A stretch of 64,000 bases of DNA from Symsagittifera roscoffensis (taxonomy: Eukaryota; Xenacoelomorpha; Acoela; Convolutidae), in the NCBI RefSeq assembly GCF_963678635.1, contig NC_087064.1:34510369-34574368 (forward strand), read 5' to 3'. Positions 46,358-58,771 of the stretch are shown piece after piece. Position numbers and translations under genes: made by a program. Position 1 is the first letter of the stretch; the number at the start of each line of letters is the position of its first letter. The notes below the pieces were generated by a model, which ran no database searches, had not been told where the DNA came from, and saw nothing but the letters and a program-made list of their open reading frames with translations.

Positions 46358-47119
46358 CAAGACTGCTCGTTTTAAGTCAAATTTTTTAATGTTTGATTGC
46401 CCTCTAGCGTCAATAAAAAGCTTTTTGATCAAAAAATAAGAAAAAGTTTTCTTTATTTCAATTTTTACCGTAGTTTTTTACTCCACGCATAATATAAAAA
46501 TCAAAGTGATATGTTTTGCTTTTTTAATTCGTTAAGAAGAACTAATTTCTTGCCTCAGTTCTTTTTGGATTGATTTTGTTTGCCGTTCACGCTATACTGG
46601 ATGAAACATATTGCAAGTTAATTGCTCGAATTTGGATTCTTGTCATCAAAGTAGTTCCAAATTCAAACCTCAGTTTTGTGAAAAAAATTTTCATATATTT
46701 TTTTAAAATTTTGAGCCCTATGCATCACTATTTTTCTGACAAAAAATGCTAGTTAAAAAATTGAAATGAAAAATCATTTCCTTATACAAATTTTTTAATC
46801 ATTTTTTTCAAAAAATGAACAATAAGACTGTATTTAGTCGAAGTAGACAAACCCAGAAAATTCCAGCTGCCCCCAATGCCCATGGAATAATTTATCAAGT
46901 TTTTTAAAATAAAAAAGCCAAACTCATAATTCTCAAACACTCTGAAGATTACAAAAGTTTGATCAAAGGTGAAATATATTTTTTTCAATTTGGTGCTCAG
47001 AACTTCGCTACCTTTTTTTAGATGGCAATCTGTTGAAATCTGGCTGGTTGAAACGGCAAAAATTGTCTGAAAAGCCAAACCGAGCACAAATAATTCGGAC
47101 TCTTTTCGAAAGTCGGAAG
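46358..47119 (-). repeat. RC1 repeats, two decayed pieces
   Basis: CAAGACTGCTCGTTTTAAGT (46358) begins one piece. AATAAGACTGTATTTAGTCG (46820) begins another, which ends GAGCACAAATAATTCGGACT and TTTTCGAAAGTCGGAA (47119). The CpG block is lost. Confidence 0.6.
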
Positions 47120-49510
47120 AACGATAATGGAATAGACTTATATTTTTTTACTATGTTTCAAAGAGTTGAATCATGATTAAAAAACGGCGCAATTTTGGAC
47201 AACATTGCAAAGGCGGCACAGAGAACTTTGTCACAAAAGGGGCGTATATTATTTGTGCTGGCAAATTCAAGAAAAAAAATAAAGAAAAAGGAGAAAAAAT
47301 CTTTTCAGCTCAACTTTGCATTTGTTCAGCGGTCGAGGCAGGATGAGTAATCTTCAATAATCCTCATCGAGCAGTACGGATTCAGACTTTAATTGCCCCT
47401 ACTGCTACGATGAGCTCTTTCAGGCATGTTCACACTGTCACCCAATCCAGACTTTAAAAGCAATTTTAGATTTTCCGAGAAATGGAATAAATAAATAATT
47501 CAGTCAAAATGGTCTGATAGATTTGAATGCATTAAAACTTCTTCATCAACTATGGCAATTGAATGCAAAGTACTTGGACATGAAACCAATCTACTAATGC
47601 ATGCCTTCAAGTTGCATCTTTATGAAATATATTGTCGGTCTATGAACTGTATTTCTATAAAAAATTACAAGTTTTGGAGTTTTTGTGTGAAAATCCGCCG
47701 CTGCTAGACAAAATTCTGGATTATACCCCTCTTTAGAAACTATTTTCAAAACAAAAAAGGATAGCCAGTTGCAGTGCAAGTAGCAAAGAACTTTTTGACC
47801 ACACTTCTCTTAAAAAATACAAAAACAAAAATAAGTTTGAAAACTATTCCAAACTTATTCAATTGTTTTTTTTCTCTAAATATTTGTTTATTTTTTTTAG
47901 AAGGCGCCAGATTTGGATAAAAAACTGCAATAAGAAAAGCTAAAAATTGTTAAAATCACGTTAAAATAGTAGTTAAAATCACGTAGTTGTAAAATTAGGT
48001 TAAAAAGTTAGTGGGGGAGGTCAGCCTCTCAAATCTAAAGTTCGTGTTTTAGTAATTGCACTCTTTAATTTACAATAAAAAACCTACAACCAGATATTAT
48101 GTAGTTGCAGCCATTGAATTAATTTCTTAATGAACATTAGTTTCTCGATAGAAAACTGTAGAAAGGTAAGAATAGCCAGATGCGGTGCCTAGAATGACCA
48201 GGCCACACCTTCTATGCGTCTCAAACTAAACTACTCATCTCGGAAATAATTGAAAAACGACACCACAAGCACTGTATTGGCTTCATTATTTTCATTTAAT
48301 AAAATTGTTTTTTTTTGACATTACATCAGTTTTTGAAAACACATCAGCTTTAAGAACAAAAAGTCAGACTGTTTTTTTTTCGTATCAAGACTATCAAAAA
48401 TCTACCTTTAAATCAATTGAACCTAGCAACTCTAAGGAGTTTACGACTTGATAAAAACAGATAGTTAACAAAAAAGGTAACAATAAGTTACAGTCAAACA
48501 GTTAAAATTTAAGGAACCTCCCACTGGTATACTCTCAGTGTCCTAACCAACTGTCTTATGACCTCCTGAGCTAGCTCTTCCAATTTAGCCGCCTTCATCC
48601 GATGAGCTAGTTACGATGATTTTCATATGTTACAGTGGCCTTCTCATAGATTAATTTCGGATAGTGTACACCGTCTGTTTGTCACGCTATCTAATTTCGG
48701 TCGGATATATTCGTACAACTTTTTAGTCTTATACCGATCCTAATCGTACTAGTATATTTCCTAGTCTCAATAGGTTTAGAATACAGGGCGAGGTTAGAAG
48801 AGAGAAGAGCAACTGCTTTGTAAGTTGAATTATATTTCTCTGGCTGAAACTATAAATAATTTCAGCTTTACAAATTATTATAAGTTTTAGTAATGGATCA
48901 TGATTGGTTAGCTCCAATTATTTTACAGTGATAATTATCAAAGAACACAATTGGATATTAAAAATACTTGTTTAAACTGGTTCCAATTTCCTGATCGTAA
49001 CTCTCACACAGTTTTTCCACAGGAGCTACAGTGTTGTTCATTCTTACAAAATAACGAAATCAATAGAAAGTTTTTCAAGTATGTAAATAAACTTAAAATA
49101 TAAAAAAAAACATTTTGTGGCAATGGATGAAGAAGAATCAAAATATTCCCTCTCTACAAAATGAATACATACCATATAAGAGGAAATTGTTAAAGGCCAT
49201 TGCAACTGAACATGACACCTTCACTGAAAATGTTCAGAGCTATTTCAAAAATGTCAGGAAATCTTCCAGGGAAATCTCAAAATTCTAATTCCCTTAGGAT
49301 CAACGAGCTCGCGACTACGCTTATTGACTCATTATCGTCTGAACTTCCAGAAGAGCGAAACCATCCTATTTCAACATCATTTGGTCAATTCATCACAAGA
49401 ACCTTGTTCGATGACTATAGTTCTAATGATCAAAAATTTTCAATACTTGAAAGGAAACGGATGTTTGCTACTCTCAGTTTTCATTCTTTTCAAGCTTTTG
49501 CTTTTTGTTC
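47120..49510. other. Unassigned stretch
   Basis: No supported gene. Short frames at 47344-47500 (Cys pairs) and 49124-49520 are discussed in the findings. Confidence 0.35.
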
Positions 49511-49518
49511 CGACCATT

Positions 49519-49735
49519 GAAAACGCACAAAATCAGCTACCTCAAATAATTATCTGACAGGGTTGAGTCATATACCAAATTAAATCCATCTCATTCGTGA
49601 TTCGAACAAATTTAAAAAAATTTCGAAAAACTTTCCCAGTGTCGAGAAAAACCGGTGTGAAATTTATGATTTTTTTTGTCTTAATTCGAGCAAATAAAGG
49701 AATCGAGCAGAATTTTTTTGTTTTCCTCGCACAAT
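49519..49735. repeat. R2 repeat, partial
   Basis: CTACCTCAAATAATTATCTG, GGGTTGAGTCATATACCAAA, TCGTGATTCGAACAAAT and GTCGAGAAAAACCGGTGTG. Followed at once by a second, longer R2 copy. Confidence 0.75.
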
Positions 49736-50290
49736 AAGCTACCATAAATAATCATCGGACTGGGTTGAGTGATATATTATATTAAAGATCTTTCAGTCGT
49801 AATTCCAGCGACATTAAAAATTTTTTAAAAAAGTTGTCATTGTGTCAAGAAAAACCGGTAAGAAATTTTTAAATATTTTTTTTTGTCTAATTTAGAGCGA
49901 GTGAGCAGGCTTACATTAGCTTATTTATGCTTAACTTAAGCCTTGAAAACGTAGTTTTACTGTTATGAAGTTAGTTTATAGAGTTTTTGGCTTCATCTTA
50001 GGAATCAAAAGCTTCAAAAATTTGGGAAAAAATTTGGAAAAATTATTTAAAAAAATTTTACTTTTTTTTGTATCTTTTCTTATTTTTCTTCAAAAATTGT
50101 TTTTCAGTTGAATACTTTACATGACTGTCGAAAGTGTTCTACTTTTTAGCTCAGATTCCTTTATCACGGCGAGACGAAAAAGCGACACTAATGGGAAAAA
50201 TAGATTTGTTGTAAGTTTTTAAGACTGGTCGGAACATTCTGTGATACTTGCACAGTAACCGGTTATCCTTGTTTCATCTTTAGATTTTGC
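49736..50290. repeat. R2 repeat, long copy
   Basis: CTACCATAAATAATCATCGG, GGGTTGAGTGATATATTATA, AGCAGGCTTACATTAGC and, at the far end, GCACAGTAACCGGTTATCC. Three other copies (49.5, 52.7, 57.6 kb) share this order. No coding capacity or terminal repeats were seen, so the class is unknown. Confidence 0.75.
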
Positions 50291-52131
50291 TTATAGATTA
50301 TTTATACTAACACATTATGGTCCTTACAAAACTCACTGTATAATGATCTGACGTATTAGGTTACTTGAACAAGAGCCCACTAAAACTGAATTAAATGTGG
50401 TTTCTACGAGTTATTCCTGCAGATCTATGGAATTTAGCAACAGGACTAAGATTTGTATCAGACTAAAGAATGGCACGGACATGTCTGGAGTAAAATAGAT
50501 AGCGTGAGGAACAGATAGTTTACTTAACCGTGAACTAATTGTTCAGATAGCTCACTGTGCTGTAAGCATCTGTTTGGTTTCCCCAGAGAGGGGTCTTGAT
50601 CGGCGTTCAAAGCTACGCAAGACAGCCAATAAAATTTTCAGCTTTTTACTAAAATAGTTTTCGCCTTGATTATCGTGTACTCGATATATATTGCAAAAAA
50701 AAATCCGGCTACTTTTGATTTCTCTGTTTCCTAATTCAAAGAAAAGCTGGTCTTCGACCTTTTAAATCAAACTCATGTTTTTTTTTTTCATATGACACTA
50801 AAAATTTACTGTTTCATCTGCATCAATTGAACTTTTGTCACTACTGACTGCTGCGTTAAGTTACAATTTTACTTCCAGGAAAAATGATGATGGAGTTTGA
50901 ATTAGGAAGCCGTACCAAATAATTAGGAGCAATGATGTAGAAAACTAGGCATTATTTTGTAACACAAGACGGATAAAAGGTTGATTGTTTCAATCGAACT
51001 GCGATCATTAAAAAACAACTCAGGTCAAAATTGAAGTATTCAAAGCACAAGCTGAACGATGCACTATTTATTCGTAGTAAGAGGGGAAAAATTGGCAGCT
51101 ATTTTTTGAGCATGACTGATTCGGACATATTGACCCTGAAAGCCATCCTGTTTTTATGATCTTGTTAGCGCCGTCATTCTATTAGTGGAATGGCGTTGAA
51201 GGGCGTGTTCGTTAAATTAGCTGAACGTAATATAAAAGTTCATACAAGTTTTCCCATCAATTTTATGAAGCAATTTTTTCCGTAAATGGAATCCCTTTTC
51301 CGTATATGGAGTAACTTTTCTGAGTAAATAGAATTGCACAAGCTCAAAATGTTTTTTTTTCAGGTTGATAAGATTTACATGAAAACATTCAACTTGAGGC
51401 CTCAGCGCTTAATTTTTTTCGCTTCTTGAAGTTGCTTATCCATAGGCTGACCATGCATACCTTCAGAACATTACAAATCACTCGCAGTGACAAAGAGTAT
51501 TGATTGTATTTGATTTGATAAATACGTCTGTGAAGTTGGCAGCAGATACAGTTCGGCTCTGTTGGATATACCTGATAGAAATTTTGAGTGTTGCTTTTTG
51601 AGCATCCTGATTTTCAAACAAACGTTTTTTTTTAAAAAAAAATGAGGATCAAATTGAACGTATTGCCAGAGAACGCGAAGTCAGTTTCAAATTCTTTTTA
51701 AATAAAACCAATTGTCATTTTAAAACTGTTAAAACGAAAACGCACAGTTAAAGCAAAAACATTTGAACTGAAAATTTGAGTATTTTCCTGATGAGTTATT
51801 AGTTTAAAAGCTCTGTTTAAACAAAACTTTAAATGTTTCCCCCGAAAATCGTTTGCAAGCAAGTTCGGCTAGGTTGTGCCTTACCAATCAGATGCGTAAT
51901 TTAAGTTGACTCAGTTATTTTTATCTAATCTGTAGCTAACTTCATATTTTTCGACAGCATATTCACTCTCAATAAAAGTTTTTATTTTCAGTCTAAATTT
52001 CGAATTCAGAAGGCTTGGAAAAAATATGACCCAATTTGCAGCCTTTGGATGTATTCAAATCAAGTATGTATCCGTTGTCTTCTTCACAGTTGTTTAATGA
52101 AATAGTACTTACTTTGATTAAAAATATTAAA
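50291..52131. other. Unassigned stretch
   Basis: AT-rich; no gene, RNA or repeat recognised. Confidence 0.4.
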
Positions 52132-52635
52132 CAAGACTGCTCGTATCAAGGCGAAGCCCTGAAAGTTCCGACTGCCTTTTAAGGTCTATGGAGCGTTAAT
52201 AAGATGAAAAATTTTAAAGTAATAAAAAAAAATTTTGAAAAATTTGAGATTTTATGTAAAAACATCCCCCGCACGTCATATTAAGTACAAAGTGATAGAT
52301 TTTGCGCCTATTAACAAATCAATTATGGCATATAAGCTTCCTTGAACCAATTTGGAACGATTTCTAAGACGGATTAAACCTCGCTGACGCGTTAATAGCG
52401 CGAAATTTATCGCGCGTTAATTGTCCCAAATTGGCCAAAAGGGCAATCTTTAAACCCCCATAACTTTACGAAAAATAATCACAGGTGAAATATCTTTTCA
52501 AATTCAAGCTCAAGACAACAATAGCTTCCGAATGATATCAAAAACGGCTAGTTGAAAATTCGAAATTTGTCTGAAGAAAAAAAAACCCACCCCGAGCACA
52601 AATATTCCGTTACTTTCGTATCGAAAGTCGGAACA
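52132..52635 (-). repeat. RC1 repeat, best-preserved minus copy (504 bp)
   Basis: CAAGACTGCTCGTATCAAGG to TATCGAAAGTCGGAACA. Contains GTTCCGACTGCC near the hairpin end, the CpG block GCGTTAATAGCGCGAAATTT and the terminal palindrome. Confidence 0.93.
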
Positions 52636-52689
52636 ATAAATTGTGTTTTAAGGAGTTAATTATAATGCGTGAAATGGGACTACTACTTG

Positions 52690-53235
52690 TAGTTTTGACC
52701 ATTGATAATGGGGAGGAACTTTGGTATTCGCATTATTTTCTCCTTTTTTGTTTTTCAAACAAAATCAGGTACCACAATAAATTATTTAAATGGGTTGAAT
52801 TATTTATCATTTTAAATCGAACGACCGTAGAAAATGTCTAGTGTTGAGTAAAACCGGGTGATTTTTTTTGGTTTCAATTAACTTTTGATTGAGTAAAGCG
52901 AGCAATTTGGCCTTAAGAAGACTAAATTTTTCCTAAAACAGTCAAACAAAAAAATCCTGCTTCGGTAAAAAAATTTTGATAAATTTGATTTACCGACTCC
53001 ATGGCAAAAAAATCTTTTCCCGTTTTTTTTTGTTTCATTTTTTTACATTATGTGAAATTACTAACTTTCCATGCATTCGTATAGTTTTCTCATCAAGATA
53101 CGCATAAGAAATAGCACTAATTTGAAAAATTAAAAGAAAAAAGTCTATTTTGTAGTTTTTTCTATTAATGATGTAATCATAACTCTATTTGCTGTTTGCG
53201 CAGTAACTGGCTATCCTAATTTCCTATTTTCGTTT
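52690..53235. repeat. R2 repeat
   Basis: TTTTGACCATTGATAATGG, AGGTACCACAATAAATTATT, GGGTTGAATTATTTATC and GCGCAGTAACTGGCTATCC parallel the copies at 49.7 and 57.6 kb. Confidence 0.7.
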
Positions 53236-54190
53236 AGATAAATGCGAAGAAATGATTTTCTGAAAGTGAAAAGTAATGAACTACAAGCATTAATTTAAGG
53301 CAGAGAGCCTTAGATCCCAAAAAATAAACACTTTGAGTGTGCGATCCAAAAAATATTGAATTTTTTTCGGTCAAAAATTTCCAAAATTTGTTTTGAAATG
53401 TCAAACAGTTCATTGCATTTAAAATTAAATTTATTAAGTTCAATTGAATTTGAGCCATGCCATTAACTTCTGTCTTTGCATCGGCTGGATAGTTAACAAA
53501 TTAATTGATTTTTGAAGAACAGTTTAACGGTATTCTGGATTTCGATTTTGGATGTCTTAGAAATTAAAAAATGGTGTTTTATAAAATCTTATGGGCGCCT
53601 AAATGAAATTGATTAAAATCCATAATCACATGCTGTTGAAAATAGAAGCAGCTAAAAACTCAGTTTCGAAAGCTATCCATGGATACAGCACTAAAATAAA
53701 GAAAAGTTTAAGCATAAAATATTTGATTGTTTTAGATTGGTAGTTTTGCCGGATAGGTTTTGATCAATTACTATGAAATAAAAGGAAAATTGAACACAAA
53801 ATTGATTTTTCTTATTTTTGTACTTAATCGTTTCATGTTAATTCAATTTTTGAAGAAAAAAAAAGGAATTACTTTCCACAAAACCATTTTCACACTGGCA
53901 ATGATTAACTGTAACACTTTTGAGTTTTGAAAAAAAATCTGGTTCATTATACGAATACTGTGTTTTTGATGGTGCTATCACAGTTTGTATTAATGATCTT
54001 ATGTATCAACCAAGTGGTTGGCCCTGATAAAACAATTCGGTCTAAAAACGATATTCGAACTGAAAGTCAAATCTTTAAGTCGAACTGAGTCAAAACAAAT
54101 AATTAAACTGAATCAATACACGGAGTAGAGCTGAGCCGAAACATTAAATTGAACAAAGTTGAAACCTAACTTAACACTGGTTCGAAACAT
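53236..54190. other. Unassigned stretch
   Basis: No gene. From about 54050 a degenerate run of GAACTGAGT(C/T)-AAAC units begins. Confidence 0.35.
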
Positions 54191-54193
54191 GAA

Positions 54194-54372
54194 ATCAATT
54201 TTAGTTGACAGATTAGCTTGAATTTGGTTTAAGCACAGAAACACACAATTGAACTGAGTTTAAGCAAAAAACCAATCTCATTCAACAATTGAAGCTTAAG
54301 ATCAAACTGGTAACTAATTACAGCTCCTTATGCGTTTGGTTTTCTACTATAAATGACGATTGATTAAAAATA
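54194..54372. repeat. Dispersed duplicate, copy 1 (~175 bp)
   Basis: AATTTTAGTTGACAGATTAG through TATAAATGACGATTGATTA is repeated at 55092-55290 with about 93% identity by eye, in the same orientation. Confidence 0.85.
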
Positions 54373-54779
54373 GGTTTGGTTGACAAAAAAAAACATCATT
54401 GGCCGCCGAAAATTGGTTGCTCGTTGGAATCTTAAAAATGCCAACAAAACGGATTATTATCCGTTTTGTTCACTGTACAGTCGTTTAAAAGGTTTTATCG
54501 AATTCTCAAACAATGTATATCATTGCTTTTTAAAATCAAAATCAATACAAAAAAAAATAAATAAGAAGTTTTTTTTTAAATCAACAATAAGAAAAATGAT
54601 TGAAAGAAATTTTATCAGTTTATTACTTTTGCCTTGTAGTTGAGATCAAAACTTGAATGATAACAGGACCGAATGATTAAAAGAATGGGTGTTCATTGAA
54701 TTGAAGATATTTTAACGTGGATTTTTTGCTTAAATTTGTATGATTTTTGTTAATCTTTTGATTTCAATTATGGCTTCTG

Positions 54780-55055
54780 AGACTCATATAGGATCCATGA
54801 GAAGCTATTCAGCCATCTAATCACAATCTGTTTAATTTATTTACCCACATTCTAGACTTTGTAATTTTGTTGAGCGAAGCTGTTTTTTTTTGGCTCGAGC
54901 TTGTTTGTTTGAAACAACAATTTTTAGTAGTATGCAGCCGAAATTGGATGGGCTGTGGCAGATCCGAGCTAGAGATTAACTATCATTGCCATGGCAGGAT
55001 ATCAATTACACGATCTGACAATCTCAAAGTGAACGCCATACCACTATGTTAAGTC
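54780..55055 (-). repeat. tRNA-like SINE, copy 2
   Basis: Minus-strand reading GACTTAACATAGTGGTATG (A-box-like) and CGTGTAATTGATATCCTGCC (B-box position), parallel to copy 1 but more diverged. It lies between the two halves of the 175-bp duplication. Confidence 0.6.
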
Positions 55056-55091
55056 TTTTTATCCATTAGAAGTTCAATTGCATCAATTTTA

Positions 55092-55290
55092 GTTGACACA
55101 TTGTATCAATTTTAGTTGACACATAAGCTTGAATTAATTTAAAGCACAGAAACACACAATTGAACTGAGTTTAAGCAAAAAACCAATCACATTCAACAAT
55201 TGAAGCTTAAAATCAAACTGGTAACTAATTACAGCTCCTTATGCGTTTGGTTTTCTCCTATAAATGACGATTGATTAGAAATAGGTTTGA
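55092..55290. repeat. Dispersed duplicate, copy 2
   Basis: Same sequence as 54194-54372, with AACACACAATTGAACTGAGT and CAGCTCCTTATGCGTTTGG identical in both. About 0.9 kb apart in direct orientation. Confidence 0.85.
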
Positions 55291-56041
55291 TTGAGTATAA
55301 ATGGTCAGTTTATGAGCAATATTATTTTGGTTTGCTTAAGCATTTGTTTCACTGATCATACGGAACACTTAATTGAACCCGGTTGCAGTCCAAATTTGGT
55401 TACCGCATATGAGACCAATAGTTTTTGATTGTTGGTTTTGCATGTGATCATGATTAATGTTTTTAAAGTTTTACACGAGTTTTTGCGCATGTGTCGTTTC
55501 ATTTTTATCAGATTATTTCTACTTTTTTGACAGATTTTTTACAGTCTGAATAACTACGCAGATTGACAAAAAAATGCTAATCGTACTAGCAAAAAGAATA
55601 GTTTGAGAAAAAAATATCATTTCACGCTATCAGAAAAATGACTGATAACTCTATGACTAGCAATTTCTGCCGTGGGAAAGAGTGTGACTAGCATTTTTTA
55701 GTGGTGAAAAACTGTGTGTGTAAAACGCTGCCTGTTTTTTTTCTTGCAGTCCTTGAATTTATAATAATATAAAAAAAACTGAGAAAAAAAATTCTGGCTT
55801 CACACAAAAAATCGTTCTATTTTGTTATTTTTTATGCAAGAAGAAATCTCTAAAAACAACTTTAGTACGGTTATATTGGGGGTATCAGGTTTAATCATCC
55901 TCAGATTTAAATTATAAATTTTTGTAAATGTAGGAGAACACCCTTTTTTTAAACAAAAAAGTAAGGCATAAAATTATAATAGTATGAACCTGAATGACCA
56001 GCAATTTTTCCATTAGCTAGTAAGCTTCTCGTTAAGACTAT

Positions 56042-56551
56042 TGTTCCGACTTTTGCAACGAAAGTACCGGAACACTTGTGCTGGGGGTGATTTTTTTTCT
56101 TCAGACAAACTTCGAAATTTTAACTTTTGAAAAAATATCATTCAAAACGTATTGTTTTCTTGAGCTTAAATTTGAAAAACAAATTTCACTTGTGATTAAC
56201 TTTCGTAAAGTTATGGGGGTTTGACTATTGCCATTTTATCCAAATTGGGACAATTAACGCGCGATATATTTCCTGCTATTAACGCCTAAGCGGAGATTTA
56301 ATCCGTCTTAGAAATCGTTCCAAATTGGTCGCAGGATGCTTATTTGCCATTATTGGTTTTTAATAGGATGGAAATTTATCACTTCTATTATTTTATATGG
56401 TGTGTTTTGGGGCATGAATTTCACAAAAAATCTCAAACTAAAAAAAATCATTTTATTTGATTTCATTTAAATTTTTCAAGTTATTACTGCTGCATAGACA
56501 TTAAAAGGCAGTTGGAACTTTCTGGGATTTGCCCTGATACGAACTGTCTTG
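56042..56551 (+). repeat. RC1 repeat, near-complete (510 bp)
   Basis: TGTTCCGACTTTTGCAACGA to CTGATACGAACTGTCTTG, flanked by T. CpG block AACGCGCGATATATTTCCTG. Hairpin TCTGGGATTTGCCCTGA is imperfect. Confidence 0.9.
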
Positions 56552-56579
56552 TTAGGGTTTGAAAACCTCTTATTTGGCA

Positions 56580-56665
56580 TAATATTACGCCAATTACGCC
56601 AATGTTACGTTTTGCCAATATATCTTGTTTGGCCAATATTACGCCAATTATACCAATATTACGCC
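56580..56665. repeat. Short TTACGCCAA(T) repeats
   Basis: ATTACGCCAATTACGCCAAT and further ATTACGCC and TTGGCCAATA copies in about 85 bases. Confidence 0.7.
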
Positions 56666-56724
56666 CACACTTTGAAGAAAACCCACATGAATGTCATCCC
56701 CAATTGAATTGCGGTAAGCTAACT

Positions 56725-56915
56725 AGTCTTGGCCAATTACTGCGGAAAGTAAAACATTGTACTTTAAATAGCGTCGGGGTGTGGGAGGTGATGAAAAAAA
56801 ATTAATTGTTCATTTATACGTAATTTTCACCAATTTCTTTAACAAAAAAAAACTGTTTCATAGACGTTGAATGGCAGTAAACACCCCGCTTGGCCCTGAT
56901 TCAAACAGTCATGTT
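56725..56915 (+). repeat. RC1 repeat, decayed 3' part
   Basis: TTGTACTTTAAATAGCGTCG, GGGGTGTGGGAGGTGATG, TTTCATAGACGTTGAATGGC, then GGCCCTGATTCAAACAGTC. Confidence 0.6.
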
Positions 56916-57589
56916 CTCTTATTATAACTTTGCTCGAGTTAATGCAATTCCTGGCGTAAAAAACTGGAATTTAAAAGCCAGCATTGATCAAATGTTTCTT
57001 GAAAACGCTTAATCCGGTTGATTCTGCTTATAAATTGATATATCGGCGATGTCGTTGATCGAAGTCATAAATGCACAAGGAAATTGACAAAATTATTTGT
57101 TGTAAAATGTTAATATATAATTTGAATTCTGTTTATTAATGTTTTGAGCAGGCTTATCTTCACAAAAATTTTGAAATCGTCTTTCAATAGCTTTGAATTT
57201 TTTAAATTGAATCATAAATAAAATATATTTTTTTAGTTTATGTAAAAGGTGATCTAGTTTAAAGGGTTTAATCAAGGATCTTGGTTGGTTAGTAACAATA
57301 GCTCTCAAATCAAATAAGAAATGAAAAGCAATTTCATAAATGCAAATCGGAACAGGTTGCTGTTTTGCAACTCAGTTGTCGTATTAAGTTGTTTTCGTTT
57401 TATTCTTGATCAACCACGATTCATTTTAGAGGCAACTAAAATTGCGCAGAAGAACCCAACCTCAGCACTATTTGTTTCCCACTGTAAAAATTGTTAGAGC
57501 AACAAAATTTTTTAATGGATCGCTTTGGTATTACACACTTTCAATTAAGATAAACAGCTACACGCAAAACAGAAAAATTTTAAGTTTTA

Positions 57590-58150
57590 ATTGCTCCGAC
57601 CATTTGAAAAATGTGAAGGAACTCTGTATTTGGGAGTGTTTTACTTTTTCTTTCTTTTTTTCTATTTCTTCCTTTCAACGCAAAATCAAGTAACACAAAT
57701 AATCATTGGAATGGACCGAGTGATATACTAAATTGAAGCCCTTTCAGTCTTGATTCGAATGACAAAAGAAATTTCCAGTATTTTTCTGAGTATCAAGAAA
57801 AACTGGTTTGAATTTTTTTGAGCAAATAAGGCGATCGAGCAGGCTTACAACAGCATATTTATGCTTAATTTAAGTCCAGAAAACTCAGATTTGAGCAAGA
57901 AGATTGAATTTTTGAAGTTTGTGAGCTTTATTTTGGGAACCAAACACTTCAAACAAAATCATATAATTTCTGCTATAAAATTTGAAAAAAAAGTTCAAAT
58001 TAATTATTTTTTGACTTTTTGTTTTTCTAGTCAATTTTCTACAAAAACAATTGTCTCAGTGGCCTAGACTCTTTTCCAGTTTCCGCCCCTTTGATTTTTT
58101 CGGAAATTTAATACATGGAAACTTATTTAAAAATGACTTTTCATGTTATA
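57590..58150. repeat. R2 repeat
   Basis: AATCAAGTAACACAAATAAT, GGACCGAGTGATATACTAAA, CAGTCTTGATTCGAATGAC and CGAGCAGGCTTACAACAGC follow the R2 order. Confidence 0.7.
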
Positions 58151-58771
58151 AACTGCAGCTACTTGGTTCGTTAATTTGTGTCAACTTTCTATATGAAAGG
58201 CTAAAAAGGTTTGAAATGTGGAGTAATTTGGCTTTTACGATTAATTTTTGATAAAATTTTCTTAGATATTTTAAAATTGAGAACGTGCGTTTTAAGATAA
58301 CATGGTTTACTTTCTTTTGCACAAACCCCCCCTATTAAATCAATAGCTTCAATAAAGTTCTTCAATAGCGCAGAAATTAGAATAAAAACAAATTTCGAAT
58401 TAAAAGCTAGGCTCTTTTCCAGTCCCCCCTTACTATTATAACTAGCACGGGTATCTTTCTCTTTTCGTTTAACGCAATTCTTATCATCGTCAAATTGAAT
58501 TTTAGTTTCGGCATACTCCATATATTTCGACTTAGGACTAAAATTGATTAATTTGATTTATGTGAGTAGGTGTTGGGCCGCATATTCCGATTGATTTCAT
58601 TTACAATATTGGATACCAGGCTACAAATGGCTATGCATCTAGTACGTCATACACTCGATATTTAAATGTTTTTAAAACAAAATTTGTAGTTGCAAAGACG
58701 TAGTTGATAAAAAACAGCTAACCAAAATTATTAAAATGGGTAATATGTTTAGGCGGGCTAACACATATCAT

